Origin: Hyphomicrobiales bacterium
GTDB taxonomy: Bacteria; Pseudomonadota; Alphaproteobacteria; Rhizobiales; Rhizobiaceae
Direction of reading: 5' to 3'
DNA: 64,000 nt
Assembly (NCBI GenBank): GCA_900471515.1
Contig: UCFC01000030.1
Location: forward strand, 62,001 to 126,000
How positions within the stretch are numbered: position 1 is the first letter of the stretch; every line of letters starts with the position of its first letter. Both the position numbers and the translations under genes were made by a program. Under the pieces are notes generated by a model that did no database searches, was not told where the DNA came from, and saw nothing but the letters and a program-made list of their open reading frames with translations. Below, piece by piece: positions 1 to 8,157 of this stretch.

Positions 1-144
1 GGCGCCAAGATGAGTGCGATGGACAATGCGACGCGCAATGCTGGTGAGATGATCAACAAGCTGACGCTGAGCTACAACCGTCAGCGTCAGGCGCAGATCA
101 CCAAGGAACTGATTGAAATCATTTCGGGCGCGGAAGCGCTCTGA
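1..144 (+). CDS. atpG: ATP synthase F1 subunit gamma, C-terminal end (partial)
   Basis: The last 47 codons of atpG enter from the left edge. They carry the conserved gamma C-terminal helix, with the pattern [15 protein letters not shown] followed by a SGAEAL ending, which in the family is part of the coiled coil that rotates inside the alpha3-beta3 ring. The stop lies 23 bases before atpD, the usual atpGDC order. Only the 3' end is present, so nothing can be said about its start or promoter. Identity is secure from this tail plus the neighbours. Confidence 0.93.
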
Positions 145-167
145 GTTAGGGAAAAGAGGGTAAGAAA

Positions 168-1595
168 ATGGCTGAGGCAGCTACCCGCTCTGTCGGCAAA
201 GTCACCCAGGTTATCGGCGCCGTCGTCGACGTTGCTTTCGAAGGCGAACTGCCGGCGATTTTGAACGCGCTCGAAACCGACAACAACGGCAACCGTCTGG
301 TTCTCGAAGTCGCTCAGCATCTGGGTGAAAACGAAGTCCGCACGATCGCTATGGACTCGACCGAAGGTCTCGTTCGCGGCCAGCAGGTCACCGATACCGG
401 CGCGCCGATCTCGGTTCCGGTTGGTGACGAAACGCTCGGCCGTATCATGAACGTCATCGGCGAGCCGGTCGATGAAGCAGGTCCGCTGAACACCGCTCAC
501 AAGCGCGCCATCCACCAGGATGCTCCGGCTTACGTCGAGCAGTCCACGGAAGCGCAGATCCTCGTTACCGGCATCAAGGTTGTCGACCTTCTCGCTCCCT
601 ACGCCAAGGGCGGCAAGATCGGTCTGTTCGGCGGCGCAGGCGTCGGCAAGACCGTTCTCATCATGGAACTGATCAACAACGTCGCCAAGGCACACGGTGG
701 TTACTCGGTCTTCGCAGGCGTGGGTGAACGTACCCGCGAGGGCAACGACCTTTACCACGAAATGATCGAATCGGGCGTCAACAAGCATGGCGGCGGCGAA
801 GGCTCCAAGGCTGCGCTGGTTTACGGCCAGATGAACGAACCGCCGGGTGCGCGCGCTCGTGTCGCCCTGACCGGTCTGACGGTTGCCGAACACTTCCGCG
901 ACCAGGGCCAGGACGTTCTGTTCTTCGTCGACAATATCTTCCGCTTCACGCAGGCTGGCTCGGAAGTGTCGGCTCTGCTCGGCCGTATTCCTTCGGCCGT
1001 GGGTTATCAGCCGACGCTTGCCACCGACATGGGCCAGATGCAGGAACGCATCACCACGACCACGACGGGCTCGATCACCTCGGTCCAGGCCATTTACGTT
1101 CCGGCCGACGACTTGACCGACCCGGCACCGGCAACCTCGTTCGCCCACCTGGACGCAACGACGGTTCTGTCGCGTTCGATCGCTGAAAAGGGCATCTACC
1201 CGGCCGTTGACCCGCTCGACTCCACCTCGCGCATGCTCGACCCGATGGTCGTCGGCGAAGAGCACTACGAAGTTGCTCGTAAGGTCCAGTCGACGCTGCA
1301 GCGCTACAAGGCCCTGCAGGACATCATCGCGATCCTCGGCATGGACGAACTGTCCGAAGAGGACAAGCTGTCGGTTGCCCGCGCCCGCAAGATCGAGCGC
1401 TTCCTGTCGCAGCCGTTCTTCGTTGCCGAAGTCTTCACCGGTTCGCCGGGCAAGCTGGTTGCTCTCGAAGACACGATCAAGGGCTTCAAGGGCCTCGTCA
1501 ACGGCGAGTACGACCACCTGCCGGAAGCTGCCTTCTACATGGTCGGCTCGATGGAAGAAGCTGTCGAGAAGGCCAAGAAGCTCGCTGCTGCTTAA
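168..1595 (+). CDS. atpD: ATP synthase F1 subunit beta
   Basis: Catalytic beta subunit of F1, 475 residues, the normal length. The P-loop GGAGVGKT is at residues 155-162, the GERTREGND arginine/glutamate region at about 186-194, the Walker B stretch LFFVDNIFRF near 250, and the PSAVGYQPTL signature near 280. The start ATG follows a purine-rich ribosome site (agagggtaag). The stop codon TAA overlaps the ATG of the next small gene by one base (TAATG), so the downstream gene is probably translationally coupled. It works at the inner membrane face with AtpA, AtpG and AtpC. Confidence 0.99.
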   Translation: MAEAATRSVGKVTQVIGAVVDVAFEGELPAILNALETDNNGNRLVLEVAQHLGENEVRTIAMDSTEGLVRGQQVTDTGAPISVPVGDETLGRIMNVIGEPVDEAGPLNTAHKRAIHQDAPAYVEQSTEAQILVTGIKVVDLLAPYAKGGKIGLFGGAGVGKTVLIMELINNVAKAHGGYSVFAGVGERTREGNDLYHEMIESGVNKHGGGEGSKAALVYGQMNEPPGARARVALTGLTVAEHFRDQGQDVLFFVDNIFRFTQAGSEVSALLGRIPSAVGYQPTLATDMGQMQERITTTTTGSITSVQAIYVPADDLTDPAPATSFAHLDATTVLSRSIAEKGIYPAVDPLDSTSRMLDPMVVGEEHYEVARKVQSTLQRYKALQDIIAILGMDELSEEDKLSVARARKIERFLSQPFFVAEVFTGSPGKLVALEDTIKGFKGLVNGEYDHLPEAAFYMVGSMEEAVEKAKKLAAA

Positions 1596-1834
1596 TGAGC
1601 GACGATTTGGACGAGATTTTCTGCTGCGACACTCTCCGGAGTGTCGTGGCCGAGCTTCCTGAACCGGCCGCGCCGACCCTCTACCGTGCCGATAACGGCG
1701 TGATGATGATGGTCGTGGGGCTGGCTCAGACCGAGGAAGGCCTCGGCTATCTCGACCATGCGATAATGCACTGCCCGTTCTGCGGGACCAAACTGCAAGA
1801 TGCAAAAGCCATAGCCGAGAAGGTAAGTCACTGA
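1595..1834 (+). CDS. Small Cys-pair (zinc-ribbon-like) protein inside the atp operon, unknown function
   Basis: 79 residues, not a recognised family. The start overlaps the atpD stop by one base and the stop overlaps the atpC ATG by one base, so it is stitched into the ATP synthase operon and very likely translated. It has a CC pair at residues 10-11 and a C60-P-F-C63-G knuckle close to H55 and H59, which resembles half of a zinc ribbon. The middle is hydrophobic (a VMMMVVG run) but too short for a convincing membrane span. Zinc or Fe-S binding is an inference from the cysteines alone. Codon use looks like that of its neighbours, which argues against a recent insertion. Confidence 0.8.
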   Translation: MSDDLDEIFCCDTLRSVVAELPEPAAPTLYRADNGVMMMVVGLAQTEEGLGYLDHAIMHCPFCGTKLQDAKAIAEKVSH

Positions 1835-2241
1835 TGGCTGACAATTTCAACTTTGAGCTCGTTTCGCCGGAGCGTCTGCTGCTGTCGCAGATGGTGACTG
1901 AGGTCGTCATTCCCGCGACCGAAGGCGAAATGACGGTCATGGCCAACCATGCTCCGACGATGACGACCGTCAAGCCGGGTATTGTGAGCGTTCGTTCCGC
2001 CTCCGGTTCCAAGCAGGACTACGTCGTGTTCGGCGGTTTCGCCGATATCCTGCCAACCGGCTGCACGCTGCTGGCAGAATCGGCTGTTCCGGTCGAAGAA
2101 CTCAACAAGGACGAGCTGACGCGCCGCATCGAGGCCGCGAAGAAGGAACTCGAGGATGCCGAGCATCACGAGCACAAGTCCAGGCTTGAGCATTTCATCA
2201 TGGAACTGACCCATCTGCGTGGCGTCGTCCAGCAGGATTGA
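1834..2241 (+). CDS. atpC: ATP synthase F1 subunit epsilon
   Basis: 135 residues, the normal size for epsilon. The N-terminal beta-sandwich carries the family signature FELVSPERLL, then PATEGEMTVMANHAP at about 28-42, followed by a two-helix C-terminus rich in Glu and His. Epsilon couples rotation of gamma to the c-ring and inhibits ATP hydrolysis. The ATG overlaps the stop of the preceding small gene by one base. It is the last gene of the operon: a strong intrinsic terminator follows about 30 bases after the stop. Confidence 0.97.
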   Translation: MADNFNFELVSPERLLLSQMVTEVVIPATEGEMTVMANHAPTMTTVKPGIVSVRSASGSKQDYVVFGGFADILPTGCTLLAESAVPVEELNKDELTRRIEAAKKELEDAEHHEHKSRLEHFIMELTHLRGVVQQD

Positions 2242-2273
2242 TCGCTGCAACCAGCGACAAGACAGAGTGCAAG

Positions 2274-2300
2274 GCGGTCCTTCGGGGCCGCTTTTCTTTT
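2274..2300 (+). terminator. Rho-independent terminator of the atp operon
   Basis: A 7-bp stem GCGGTCC/GGGCCGC (one G-U pair) closed by a UUCG tetraloop is followed directly by TTTTCTTTT. It sits 33 bases after the atpC stop, which fits the end of the atp operon. Confidence 0.9.
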
Positions 2301-2444
2301 GCGGCGTGGATATCCGCGGGCAGGCATGCGTCACGGGCTGCATCCGCAACGGCATCGCGGTGGGAAACCGCACCCCGGAAGGTTTGCCACGCTAAGGCAG
2401 GCTTTCCGTTGCGGCGGAGGTTCTGCAATCCACGCGGAGAGCGC

Positions 2445-2472
2445 AGAAACAAAAGGCGGCTTCTGACCGCCT
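2445..2472 (-). terminator. Terminator of the sugar transferase gene
   Basis: Read on the minus strand, AGGCGG/CCGCCT forms a 6-bp stem with a 7-base loop and is followed by TTTTGTTT. It lies about 32 bases past the stop of the sugar transferase. The rest of the gap between 2301 and 2503 shows no gene or repeat that I can support. Confidence 0.7.
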
Positions 2473-2503
2473 GTATCCGGAGCGTTTCTTTGGAGGAAGC
2501 TTC

Positions 2504-3241
2504 CTAGAAGCCGGTGCCGCCGCGCAGTTCGGACAGCAACGTGCCGAACAGGATTTTGATATCCAGCCAGAGGCTGAAATTTCTGATGTAGTAGATATCG
2601 CTGGCAATGCGGGCGCGCGCCTCCGTCGGACGCTCTGTCGGGCCACGCCAGCCGCGAGTCTGGGCAAGGCCGGTAATGCCAGGCCGCATCAGGTGACGAT
2701 AGTGATATTCGGGTACCAGCTCCTCGTAGAGCATGCCGGCCGCGCGCATGTTGATGGCGTGGCAGCGCGGGCCAACGAGCGACATATCGCCCTTGAGGAC
2801 ATTGAGGAGCTGCGGCAGCTCATCAATGTTGGTCTTGCGCAGGAAGGAGCCGATCCGCGTCACGCGCCGATCGCCCCTGACGGTCTGTTCGACGCCGGTG
2901 GGATCGCAGAGATCCGCCCGCATGGAGCGGAACTTGTAGACCGTGATCTTGCTACCTTTCAGGCCCCAGCGAACCTGCCGGAAAAACACCGGGCCGCCGT
3001 CATCGATCACGATGAGCAGCGCAATCGTCAGAAAAACAGGAAACAGGATGATCAGTGCGCTTGCCGCACCGAAAATATCGAAAGCCCTCTTCAAGCCAAG
3101 CTGAAGCCTGTTCCGGCCTTCCAGCGCGGTAAAGCTCTCCGGCTGACGAATATTGGAATTCGCTGCGTCGAGAGCCGGCATCTTCACTGTTTTCGTAAAG
3201 AAAGCCGTGTCTTGAAGCTTATTTGAAGTAAACACGTTCAT
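2504..3241 (-). CDS. Undecaprenyl-phosphate sugar transferase (ExoY/WcaJ catalytic domain)
   Basis: About 245 residues from the chosen ATG at 3241; an ATG 60 bases further upstream is possible but adds a Cys-rich leader unlike the family. After a variable N-terminus comes KRAFDIFGAASALI, entering a membrane hairpin, then the cytosolic catalytic part with YKFRSMRAD, the signature RKTNIDELPQLLNVLKGDMS and VGPR. Such enzymes move a hexose-1-phosphate onto undecaprenyl phosphate to begin an exopolysaccharide unit. It lacks the long N-terminal membrane region of WcaJ, so it is of the short ExoY/PssA type. A glycan-modifying acyltransferase lies upstream in the same direction. Sugar specificity cannot be read. 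Confidence 0.9.
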   Translation of the reverse strand: MNVFTSNKLQDTAFFTKTVKMPALDAANSNIRQPESFTALEGRNRLQLGLKRAFDIFGAASALIILFPVFLTIALLIVIDDGGPVFFRQVRWGLKGSKITVYKFRSMRADLCDPTGVEQTVRGDRRVTRIGSFLRKTNIDELPQLLNVLKGDMSLVGPRCHAINMRAAGMLYEELVPEYHYRHLMRPGITGLAQTRGWRGPTERPTEARARIASDIYYIRNFSLWLDIKILFGTLLSELRGGTGF

Positions 3242-3323
3242 TAAGCAACGTCCGTGGAAATACTCGCATATTGCGTCGCGCTGGCACAAATACATGGGCA
3301 AGATCGATTTGTCACCCGCTTCT

Positions 3324-3374
3324 TTAAGGTTTCCATAACCTTAATCGAACCAAATTTGGGAGTATTTCGAAATA
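3324..3374. promoter_or_regulatory. Inverted repeats upstream of the sugar transferase
   Basis: In the AT-rich gap there is a perfect repeat TTAAGGTT-N5-AACCTTAA at 3324-3344 and a 12-bp palindrome TATTTCGAAATA at 3363-3374. Both lie 80-135 bases upstream of the sugar transferase start and are candidate operators. No regulator is identified. Confidence 0.4.
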
Positions 3375-3423
3375 TGTCCCTGATATTTTTGATGGGTTGG
3401 GAATTAACTATATTGAGTAAAGG

Positions 3424-4614
3424 CTAATTCTTGCGCGTTATGCGTGCGGCCCATCGTATTGCCGCTCGCTCGAGAGCGAAATAACTGAGGCTCGCGAGAA
3501 GAAAAACGATCGCTGTCGCAAAGGTGCAGCCGATAAACCAGTCCCGTAAAGGCTTTTCTTCACCGATCCCGAATATGGCCGGCGAGATCGTCTGCATCGA
3601 GGTCAGAACGATGTCCTGCCAGATATAGATGCCGAATGACACGGTTGCCGTGAAGCGCATGAGGGCATTGTCGAGCACAGTCGCAAGCAGCACGGAGCGC
3701 GACAGGGCCACGAGCGCCGCGGCGACCATAACCGGGAACAGCGGAAAGGCGTAGGGGATGCCCAGCCATCCATAGGCTTCCCATGGTCCGCCCGCCGATA
3801 GCGGCAGCTGGAGGCCGGCAGCGACCAGACAGGCGAGTGCGGCGATGTCGAACCGGATCCGGCGTTTGCGCGGCAGCATGACCTGGATGCCGGCCGCGAA
3901 GGCACCCAGCGCAAAAACGGCGAAGAAACCGAAGGGATTGTAGTTCGGAATCCACTCCTTCGCGCCGCCCTGCATGCCGTACTGCCAGCCGCGCTCAATC
4001 TCATTGGGCGGGACGAGCATGCGGAAGGTTTCGTGGGTAAGCAGCGTCACCGCAATGATGCCAAGCCAGGCAAGCCGCGTGACGAGCGCAGAACGGCGGC
4101 CTTGCGGTATCGCGAAAAGCCAGAGGAAGCCAAGCGGCAGCAGCGCATAACTCGTGACCTCAAAGGATATGGACCAGAGCGGACCGTTGCCCTCGACAGG
4201 AAAGAAGGTGCGCCAGTGCCACTGGCTCATGAAGAAGAGGCCACTGGCATAACGCAGAACGAGTTCCGGGGTCAGCCTGTGCTCAAGCAGCGTGATGCTG
4301 AGGACGAAGCCTGCCGTCAAGGCCACCCAGTAACCGGGCACGATGCGGGCTGCGCGTCGCAGGACATAGGTGCGCAGGCCAGGCATGGCGCGGCCGGCAT
4401 CCAGGCTGCGCCAGAACGGCAGGGCCAGCAGGAAACCGCTGAGGATGAAGAAGATGGCGACGCCGAAATTGCCGAAGCGCAGAGCGGTCAGCACCGGCTG
4501 CAAGCCTTCAGTCCTGTTGAGGTCGACGCGCAGGATAAGATGGTGGATGAGGACCAGCAGGCAGGCGGCCGCACGCAAGAAATCCGCTCCGGCCACCCGG
4601 TCCTGCTGCTGCAT
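3424..4614 (-). CDS. Acyltransferase 3 family membrane protein (OafA/ExoZ-like)
   Basis: 396 residues from the ATG at 4614, chosen because GAGGAG stands 6 bases before it; an earlier ATG would run into thiY. The N-terminus has the family signature FLRAAACLLVLIHHL with the conserved His of acyltransferase 3, then FFILSGFLLALPF. About ten hydrophobic segments follow to the end. Members acetylate or succinylate O-antigen, exopolysaccharide or Nod-factor sugars at the inner membrane. Next to the sugar transferase a role in decorating surface polysaccharide is the natural inference, but the substrate is unknown. It lies 64 bases after thiY in the same direction, so some read-through from the thi operon is possible. 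Confidence 0.88.
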   Translation of the reverse strand: MQQQDRVAGADFLRAAACLLVLIHHLILRVDLNRTEGLQPVLTALRFGNFGVAIFFILSGFLLALPFWRSLDAGRAMPGLRTYVLRRAARIVPGYWVALTAGFVLSITLLEHRLTPELVLRYASGLFFMSQWHWRTFFPVEGNGPLWSISFEVTSYALLPLGFLWLFAIPQGRRSALVTRLAWLGIIAVTLLTHETFRMLVPPNEIERGWQYGMQGGAKEWIPNYNPFGFFAVFALGAFAAGIQVMLPRKRRIRFDIAALACLVAAGLQLPLSAGGPWEAYGWLGIPYAFPLFPVMVAAALVALSRSVLLATVLDNALMRFTATVSFGIYIWQDIVLTSMQTISPAIFGIGEEKPLRDWFIGCTFATAIVFLLASLSYFALERAAIRWAARITRKN

Positions 4615-4678
4615 GTCACTCCTCGCTCCTGGCCGGACTTTGCAGCGGAAAGCTGCCGCCGGCAAGAGCGGGATTATC

Positions 4679-5683
4679 TCAGCCAAGCAGATCGTTGGTG
4701 TAATAGGTGGAAAAGTCGGGCTTTTCCTTCAGCACCGCGCCATTGGCATCCAGCAGGATGCCGTGGTCGAAGAGGAAAGCTCCGATCGCTTCTGCCTTGG
4801 CCGGATCGATGAGGCCGATCGCGCCGTCGGTACTCTTGAGGAAATGGCCCTCGACCAGCGCTTTTTGCGATGCCTTGACCAGATCGGTGTTCAGCAGCGC
4901 GCCGTTGCTGCCGGCAATGAGGAGATCACAGGCCTCGTCCGGATTGTCGACCGAATAGGCGTAACCCTTGAGCGTGGCCTGGATGAAGGCGCGGGCGTTT
5001 TGCGGATTGGCCGACAGATAGGCGTCGCTGGATGCGATTGCCGTCGTCTGCTCGTCGGGAATGCCGTAGTCGCTATAGCGCCAGCGGCCGACCTGCCGGT
5101 TCTCCAGCTGCGCGGCGATACCCTCCCAGGTATAGATTTCCAGCGTGAAATCCACTGCGCCATTATCGAGTGCCTCATAGGCGGAGGTGCCGAGCGTGAC
5201 ATTCTGGAATGCGCCCTTGCCGCCGTCGTTGCGGATCATTGCGGAGACGAGCGCCTCCTCCCATGCGCCGCCGAAGCCGCCGTAGGTTTTCCCGTCCAGA
5301 TCCCTCGGGCTCTTGATATCGTCGCGGCCGCCCTTGAAGATCAGCCTGCCGGTTTCCGTCTGTACGACGGCATAAACGAGCTTCACATCCGCGCCGGCGG
5401 CGCGTTGGGTGAAGGCTTCAATCTCTCCGCAGATGCCGAAATCGGCGACGCCGTTGGCGACAAGTGTGCCGGCGCTCGTATCGGCATAGGGCAGGATCTC
5501 GACGTCGAGGCCGGCCGCCTCGTAGAAGCCCTTGGCCTTGGCGACATAGATGCCGATGTGATTGGTGTTCGGCGTCCAGTCGAGCGCAATGCGAACCGTG
5601 GCTCTGGATTGGGCGAAGGCAGTGCGGGCGGCGAGGCTTGCAGCCATGGCGGCAAAAAGGGTCTGTCGGCGGGTGAGAAGCAT
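4679..5683 (-). CDS. thiY: Thiamine-pyrimidine (HMP precursor) ABC transporter, substrate-binding protein
   Basis: 334 residues from an ATG preceded by GAGGAGG. The N-terminus LLTRRQTLFAAMAASLAA is an export signal with twin arginines, ending at AFAQ. The mature protein shows the NMT1/THI5-like hallmarks: DWTPNTNHIGIYVAKAKGFY, YGGFGGAWEE and a LEIYTWEG stretch, typical of ThiY proteins that bind formyl-aminopyrimidine or related precursors. It ends the ykoF-thiX-thiZ-thiY operon behind a TPP riboswitch, which makes a thiamine-precursor role much more likely than nitrate or sulfonate uptake. It acts in the periplasm and hands substrate to ThiX. Confidence 0.93.
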   Translation of the reverse strand: MLLTRRQTLFAAMAASLAARTAFAQSRATVRIALDWTPNTNHIGIYVAKAKGFYEAAGLDVEILPYADTSAGTLVANGVADFGICGEIEAFTQRAAGADVKLVYAVVQTETGRLIFKGGRDDIKSPRDLDGKTYGGFGGAWEEALVSAMIRNDGGKGAFQNVTLGTSAYEALDNGAVDFTLEIYTWEGIAAQLENRQVGRWRYSDYGIPDEQTTAIASSDAYLSANPQNARAFIQATLKGYAYSVDNPDEACDLLIAGSNGALLNTDLVKASQKALVEGHFLKSTDGAIGLIDPAKAEAIGAFLFDHGILLDANGAVLKEKPDFSTYYTNDLLG

Positions 5684-5693
5684 CGGGACCTCC

Positions 5694-6449
5694 TCAGGTT
5701 CTTTGCGGATGCAGCAATGTTTGAAGAATTTCGGTTTCGATCGCCTGGGCGGCCGGGGAGCCGAGATCGGCAAGCGTGCGGGGTCTTTTCAGCGGCACGT
5801 CGAATTCCCGGATCACCGCCGACGGACGGGCGGAAAGCACGTAGATGCGATCGGACAGGAAAACCGCTTCCCGCACATCATGCGTGATCAGCAGGGCCGT
5901 CCAGCGGTGGTCGGTCCACATGCCCTGCAGCCATTCCTGCATCTGGGTGCGGGTGAGCGCGTCGAGTGCCCCGAAGGGCTCATCGAGCAGCAGCATGTCC
6001 TGCCGCTGAATTACGGTGCGCAGCAGGGCCGCACGCTGGCGCATGCCGCCAGAAAGGGCGGCAGGATAGTGATCTTCAAAACCGGCAAGGCCGAAGCGTT
6101 CGAAAAGAGGGGCGGCAACGGAGCGCGCCTGGCTGCGGCGCATGCCGTGCACTTCGAGGCCGAGGATCGCATTGTCGATGACGCTTCGCCACGGCATCAG
6201 CGCATCGCGTTGCGGCATGAAGGCAAAGGCGTGTGCGGCTTGCGAAAGCGGCATGCCGTCAAAGAAAATGTCGCCGCCATCGGCCTGCAGCGCCTGTGTC
6301 AGAAGGCGAAGGATCGTCGATTTGCCGGAGCCGGAGGGGCCGACGATCGAGACGAATTCGCCTCTGGCGACATGAAGGGAAATATCCTTCAGCACGTCCA
6401 TGCCGGCGAAGGATTTCGAGACGTTCTTCAGCTCAAGCATCCCGCTCAT
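5694..6449 (-). CDS. thiZ: Thiamine-precursor ABC transporter, ATP-binding protein
   Basis: About 251 residues. The start at 6449 overlaps the thiX stop (ATGA) and has GGAGAA before it; a longer frame upstream lies inside thiX. Walker A is GPSGSGKST, the ABC signature LSGGMRQR, and Walker B LLLDEPFGALD, followed by the LITHDVREA switch His. It powers import through ThiX. Sequence alone resembles SsuB/TauB nitrate-sulfonate ATPases, so the assignment to thiamine precursor rests on the riboswitch, YkoF and ThiY in the same operon. Confidence 0.93.
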   Translation of the reverse strand: MSGMLELKNVSKSFAGMDVLKDISLHVARGEFVSIVGPSGSGKSTILRLLTQALQADGGDIFFDGMPLSQAAHAFAFMPQRDALMPWRSVIDNAILGLEVHGMRRSQARSVAAPLFERFGLAGFEDHYPAALSGGMRQRAALLRTVIQRQDMLLLDEPFGALDALTRTQMQEWLQGMWTDHRWTALLITHDVREAVFLSDRIYVLSARPSAVIREFDVPLKRPRTLADLGSPAAQAIETEILQTLLHPQRT

Positions 6450-7237
6450 CGGCGTTTCTCCGCAGGAGATTGCCAGGGCATGACCAGGCGCTGCACCGCC
6501 AGCGTGAGAGCGAAGAGGCACAGGGTCAGGAGGGCGCTGACGACGACGGCGGCAAGCACGAGGTCCGGCCGGAAATTGTTCTTGGCATTGAGGATGTAGA
6601 TCCCGAGGCCGCGTGCGGCGCCTGCATATTCGGCAAAGATTGCACCGACCACGGCATAGGTGATCGCTATGCGCAGGCCGGCAAAGAAGAACGGCATGGC
6701 GGAGGGAAGCCTTGCCAGGCAGAAGATACGCCAGCGGCTTGCCTTCATGGAACTCAGAAGCTCGGCAATATCCCGATCCGTCGCTTCATAGCCCTGCAGC
6801 AGGGCGACAAGCAGGGGAAAGAAGGTGACGAGGGCGACGAGCAGAAGCTTCGGCAACAGCCCGAAACCGAACCAGAGCACGACCAGAGGGGCGATTGCGA
6901 CCAGCGGCAATGTCTGGCTGACGATGAAGAGCGGCAGCAGCGCGCGGCGCATGAAGGGTATGAAATCCATCAGCACCGAGGAGGCGAAGGCAAAGAGCAA
7001 CGACAGGGCGAAACCGCCGAGCGTCGCGCCAAGCGTGGGCCAGGTATTGTCGAGCAGCGCCTGCCTGTTCAGCCAGCCTTGTGTGAGGATGCGCGAAGGC
7101 GAGGGCAGGATGGAGGGCTTGATGCCGGAGAGATCGACATAGAACTCCCAGGCGGCCAGGAAGGCGCATACGGCAAGAATGGCTGGCAGGGCCCGCCGCA
7201 GTGGCGCAAATGTCGAATCCGGTTTCGATAAGGTCAT
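6446..7237 (-). CDS. thiX: Thiamine-precursor ABC transporter, permease
   Basis: 263 residues with about six membrane spans starting at residue 15. The EAA-type loop that docks on the ATPase is visible around GLRIAITYAVVGAIFAEYAG, followed by GLGIYI. It belongs to the SsuC/TauC-like permease group used by ThiXYZ systems. The stop overlaps thiZ by four bases, and ykoF ends 14 bases before its start, so it is clearly one operon. The start codon lacks a strong ribosome site, which fits coupling to ykoF. Confidence 0.92.
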   Translation of the reverse strand: MTLSKPDSTFAPLRRALPAILAVCAFLAAWEFYVDLSGIKPSILPSPSRILTQGWLNRQALLDNTWPTLGATLGGFALSLLFAFASSVLMDFIPFMRRALLPLFIVSQTLPLVAIAPLVVLWFGFGLLPKLLLVALVTFFPLLVALLQGYEATDRDIAELLSSMKASRWRIFCLARLPSAMPFFFAGLRIAITYAVVGAIFAEYAGAARGLGIYILNAKNNFRPDLVLAAVVVSALLTLCLFALTLAVQRLVMPWQSPAEKRR

Positions 7238-7251
7238 TGCCGTCAGGCGTC

Positions 7252-7860
7252 TCAGGCTTTGCTCGGGCTGTTTGCCGAGACCGTAATATCCAGCGTCACA
7301 TGGCCCTCGGGATCGCCGAAGCGGTAGAAGGCTTCATGGATGGTCGCGAAGATCGCACCGGCATCGCCGCGCAGCTTGGTACAGAAATTCTTGGATCGGT
7401 CGAAAGTGCCGGAGCGCTTCAGGAAATCGATACAGCCATAGATCTCGTCCATATGGGTGCCGGTTCCCATGACATAGAGAGAAAACTGGGCGGCAGTCGG
7501 CTGGCCGGTCCTTGGCGTCTCCCTAACCGCTGCCATCGCCGCCTCCAGACGCTCGGCCAATGGTTCGGAGCGGCTCGTGGCCAGGCCGGTGCCGCAGATG
7601 GCGTCATCCGGCTCGCCGGGGCAGCCGCGCGAGACGGCAGCGGATAAAACGCAATGTTCGCCGCTTGCCGAGGCCGCAACGAAGAGGTCGCGCATGGCGG
7701 CAAACAGTACGTCGGGCGGGCCCACCATCAGCGTGGAAATATCGTCGGTTTCGATGCGGAGCCGGTCACGATAGGGCTCAAGCGCCTTGATCGCATCAAG
7801 GATGATGCCGACGAAATTGCCGGACATCGGATACAGGGATACTTGCGCGCCGGAAAACAT
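7252..7860 (-). CDS. ykoF: YkoF-type thiamine/HMP-binding protein
   Basis: 202 residues, the expected length. It shows the duplicated YkoF ferredoxin-like domain: an N-terminal GAQVSLYPM...FVGIILDAI repeat and a second copy beginning AAQFSLYVMGTGTHMDEIYG. Family members bind thiamine and hydroxymethylpyrimidine in the cytosol, although their exact role in transport is unsettled. It is the first gene after the TPP riboswitch, and its ribosome site (GCGAGG) lies in the 3' strand of the aptamer's closing stem. Being first in the operon with ThiXYZ supports the call. Confidence 0.9.
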   Translation of the reverse strand: MFSGAQVSLYPMSGNFVGIILDAIKALEPYRDRLRIETDDISTLMVGPPDVLFAAMRDLFVAASASGEHCVLSAAVSRGCPGEPDDAICGTGLATSRSEPLAERLEAAMAAVRETPRTGQPTAAQFSLYVMGTGTHMDEIYGCIDFLKRSGTFDRSKNFCTKLRGDAGAIFATIHEAFYRFGDPEGHVTLDITVSANSPSKA

Positions 7861-7861
7861 T

Positions 7862-7956
7862 TGGACCTCGCTCCGCTGGCATTACCCAGATCAGCTTTGA
7901 AGGGTCCGGAGGCATGCGCCTCACATCTCAGCCCCAGCAATATGGAGCTCCCCCGT
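7862..7956 (-). ncRNA. TPP riboswitch (THI element)
   Basis: On the minus strand the leader contains the conserved THI core: GGGGCTGAGATG, then GGACCCTTCAAAGCTGATC and TGGGTAATGCCAGCGGAG. These match the TPP aptamer pyrimidine-sensor loop (CUGAGA), the ACCCUU bulge and the pyrophosphate-sensor arm. The aptamer ends about three bases from the ykoF ATG and takes in its Shine-Dalgarno GCGAGG, so control is probably at translation start, repressing the operon when TPP is high. Confidence 0.95.
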
Positions 7957-8074
7957 GAAATTGTGGCGGAAGCTAGCACCGGCTCGGCGATACCGCAACC
8001 GCAAAATTGCTATCCGGCTACACGGTCGGCAGGCCGAGGATGGCAGGCCGGGCGCATCCGCCATCTGTCGGGAA

Positions 8075-8111
8075 AGGAGGAAACACCCGGACGGAGGTCC
8101 TGTCCGGGTGT
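8075..8111 (-). terminator. Probable terminator of the flavin reductase gene
   Basis: A perfect 10-bp inverted repeat ACACCCGGAC/GTCCGGGTGT with a 9-base loop lies 47 bases after the reductase stop on the minus strand and is followed by a pyrimidine-rich TTTCCTCCTTTCC. The tail is not a pure T-run. Confidence 0.55.
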
Positions 8112-8157
8112 CCAGCCGGTTTCGTACCTGCCAGAAACGGAACCGGATGTCGCTGTC

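Noticed and set aside
87..2012. Long minus-strand open frame over atpD
   Set aside because: It is antisense to a secure housekeeping gene, lacks any recognisable motif and arises from GC-rich codon bias.
4370..5887. 505-codon plus-strand frame over thiY and thiZ
   Set aside because: Antisense to thiY and thiZ, which have clear motifs and ribosome sites.
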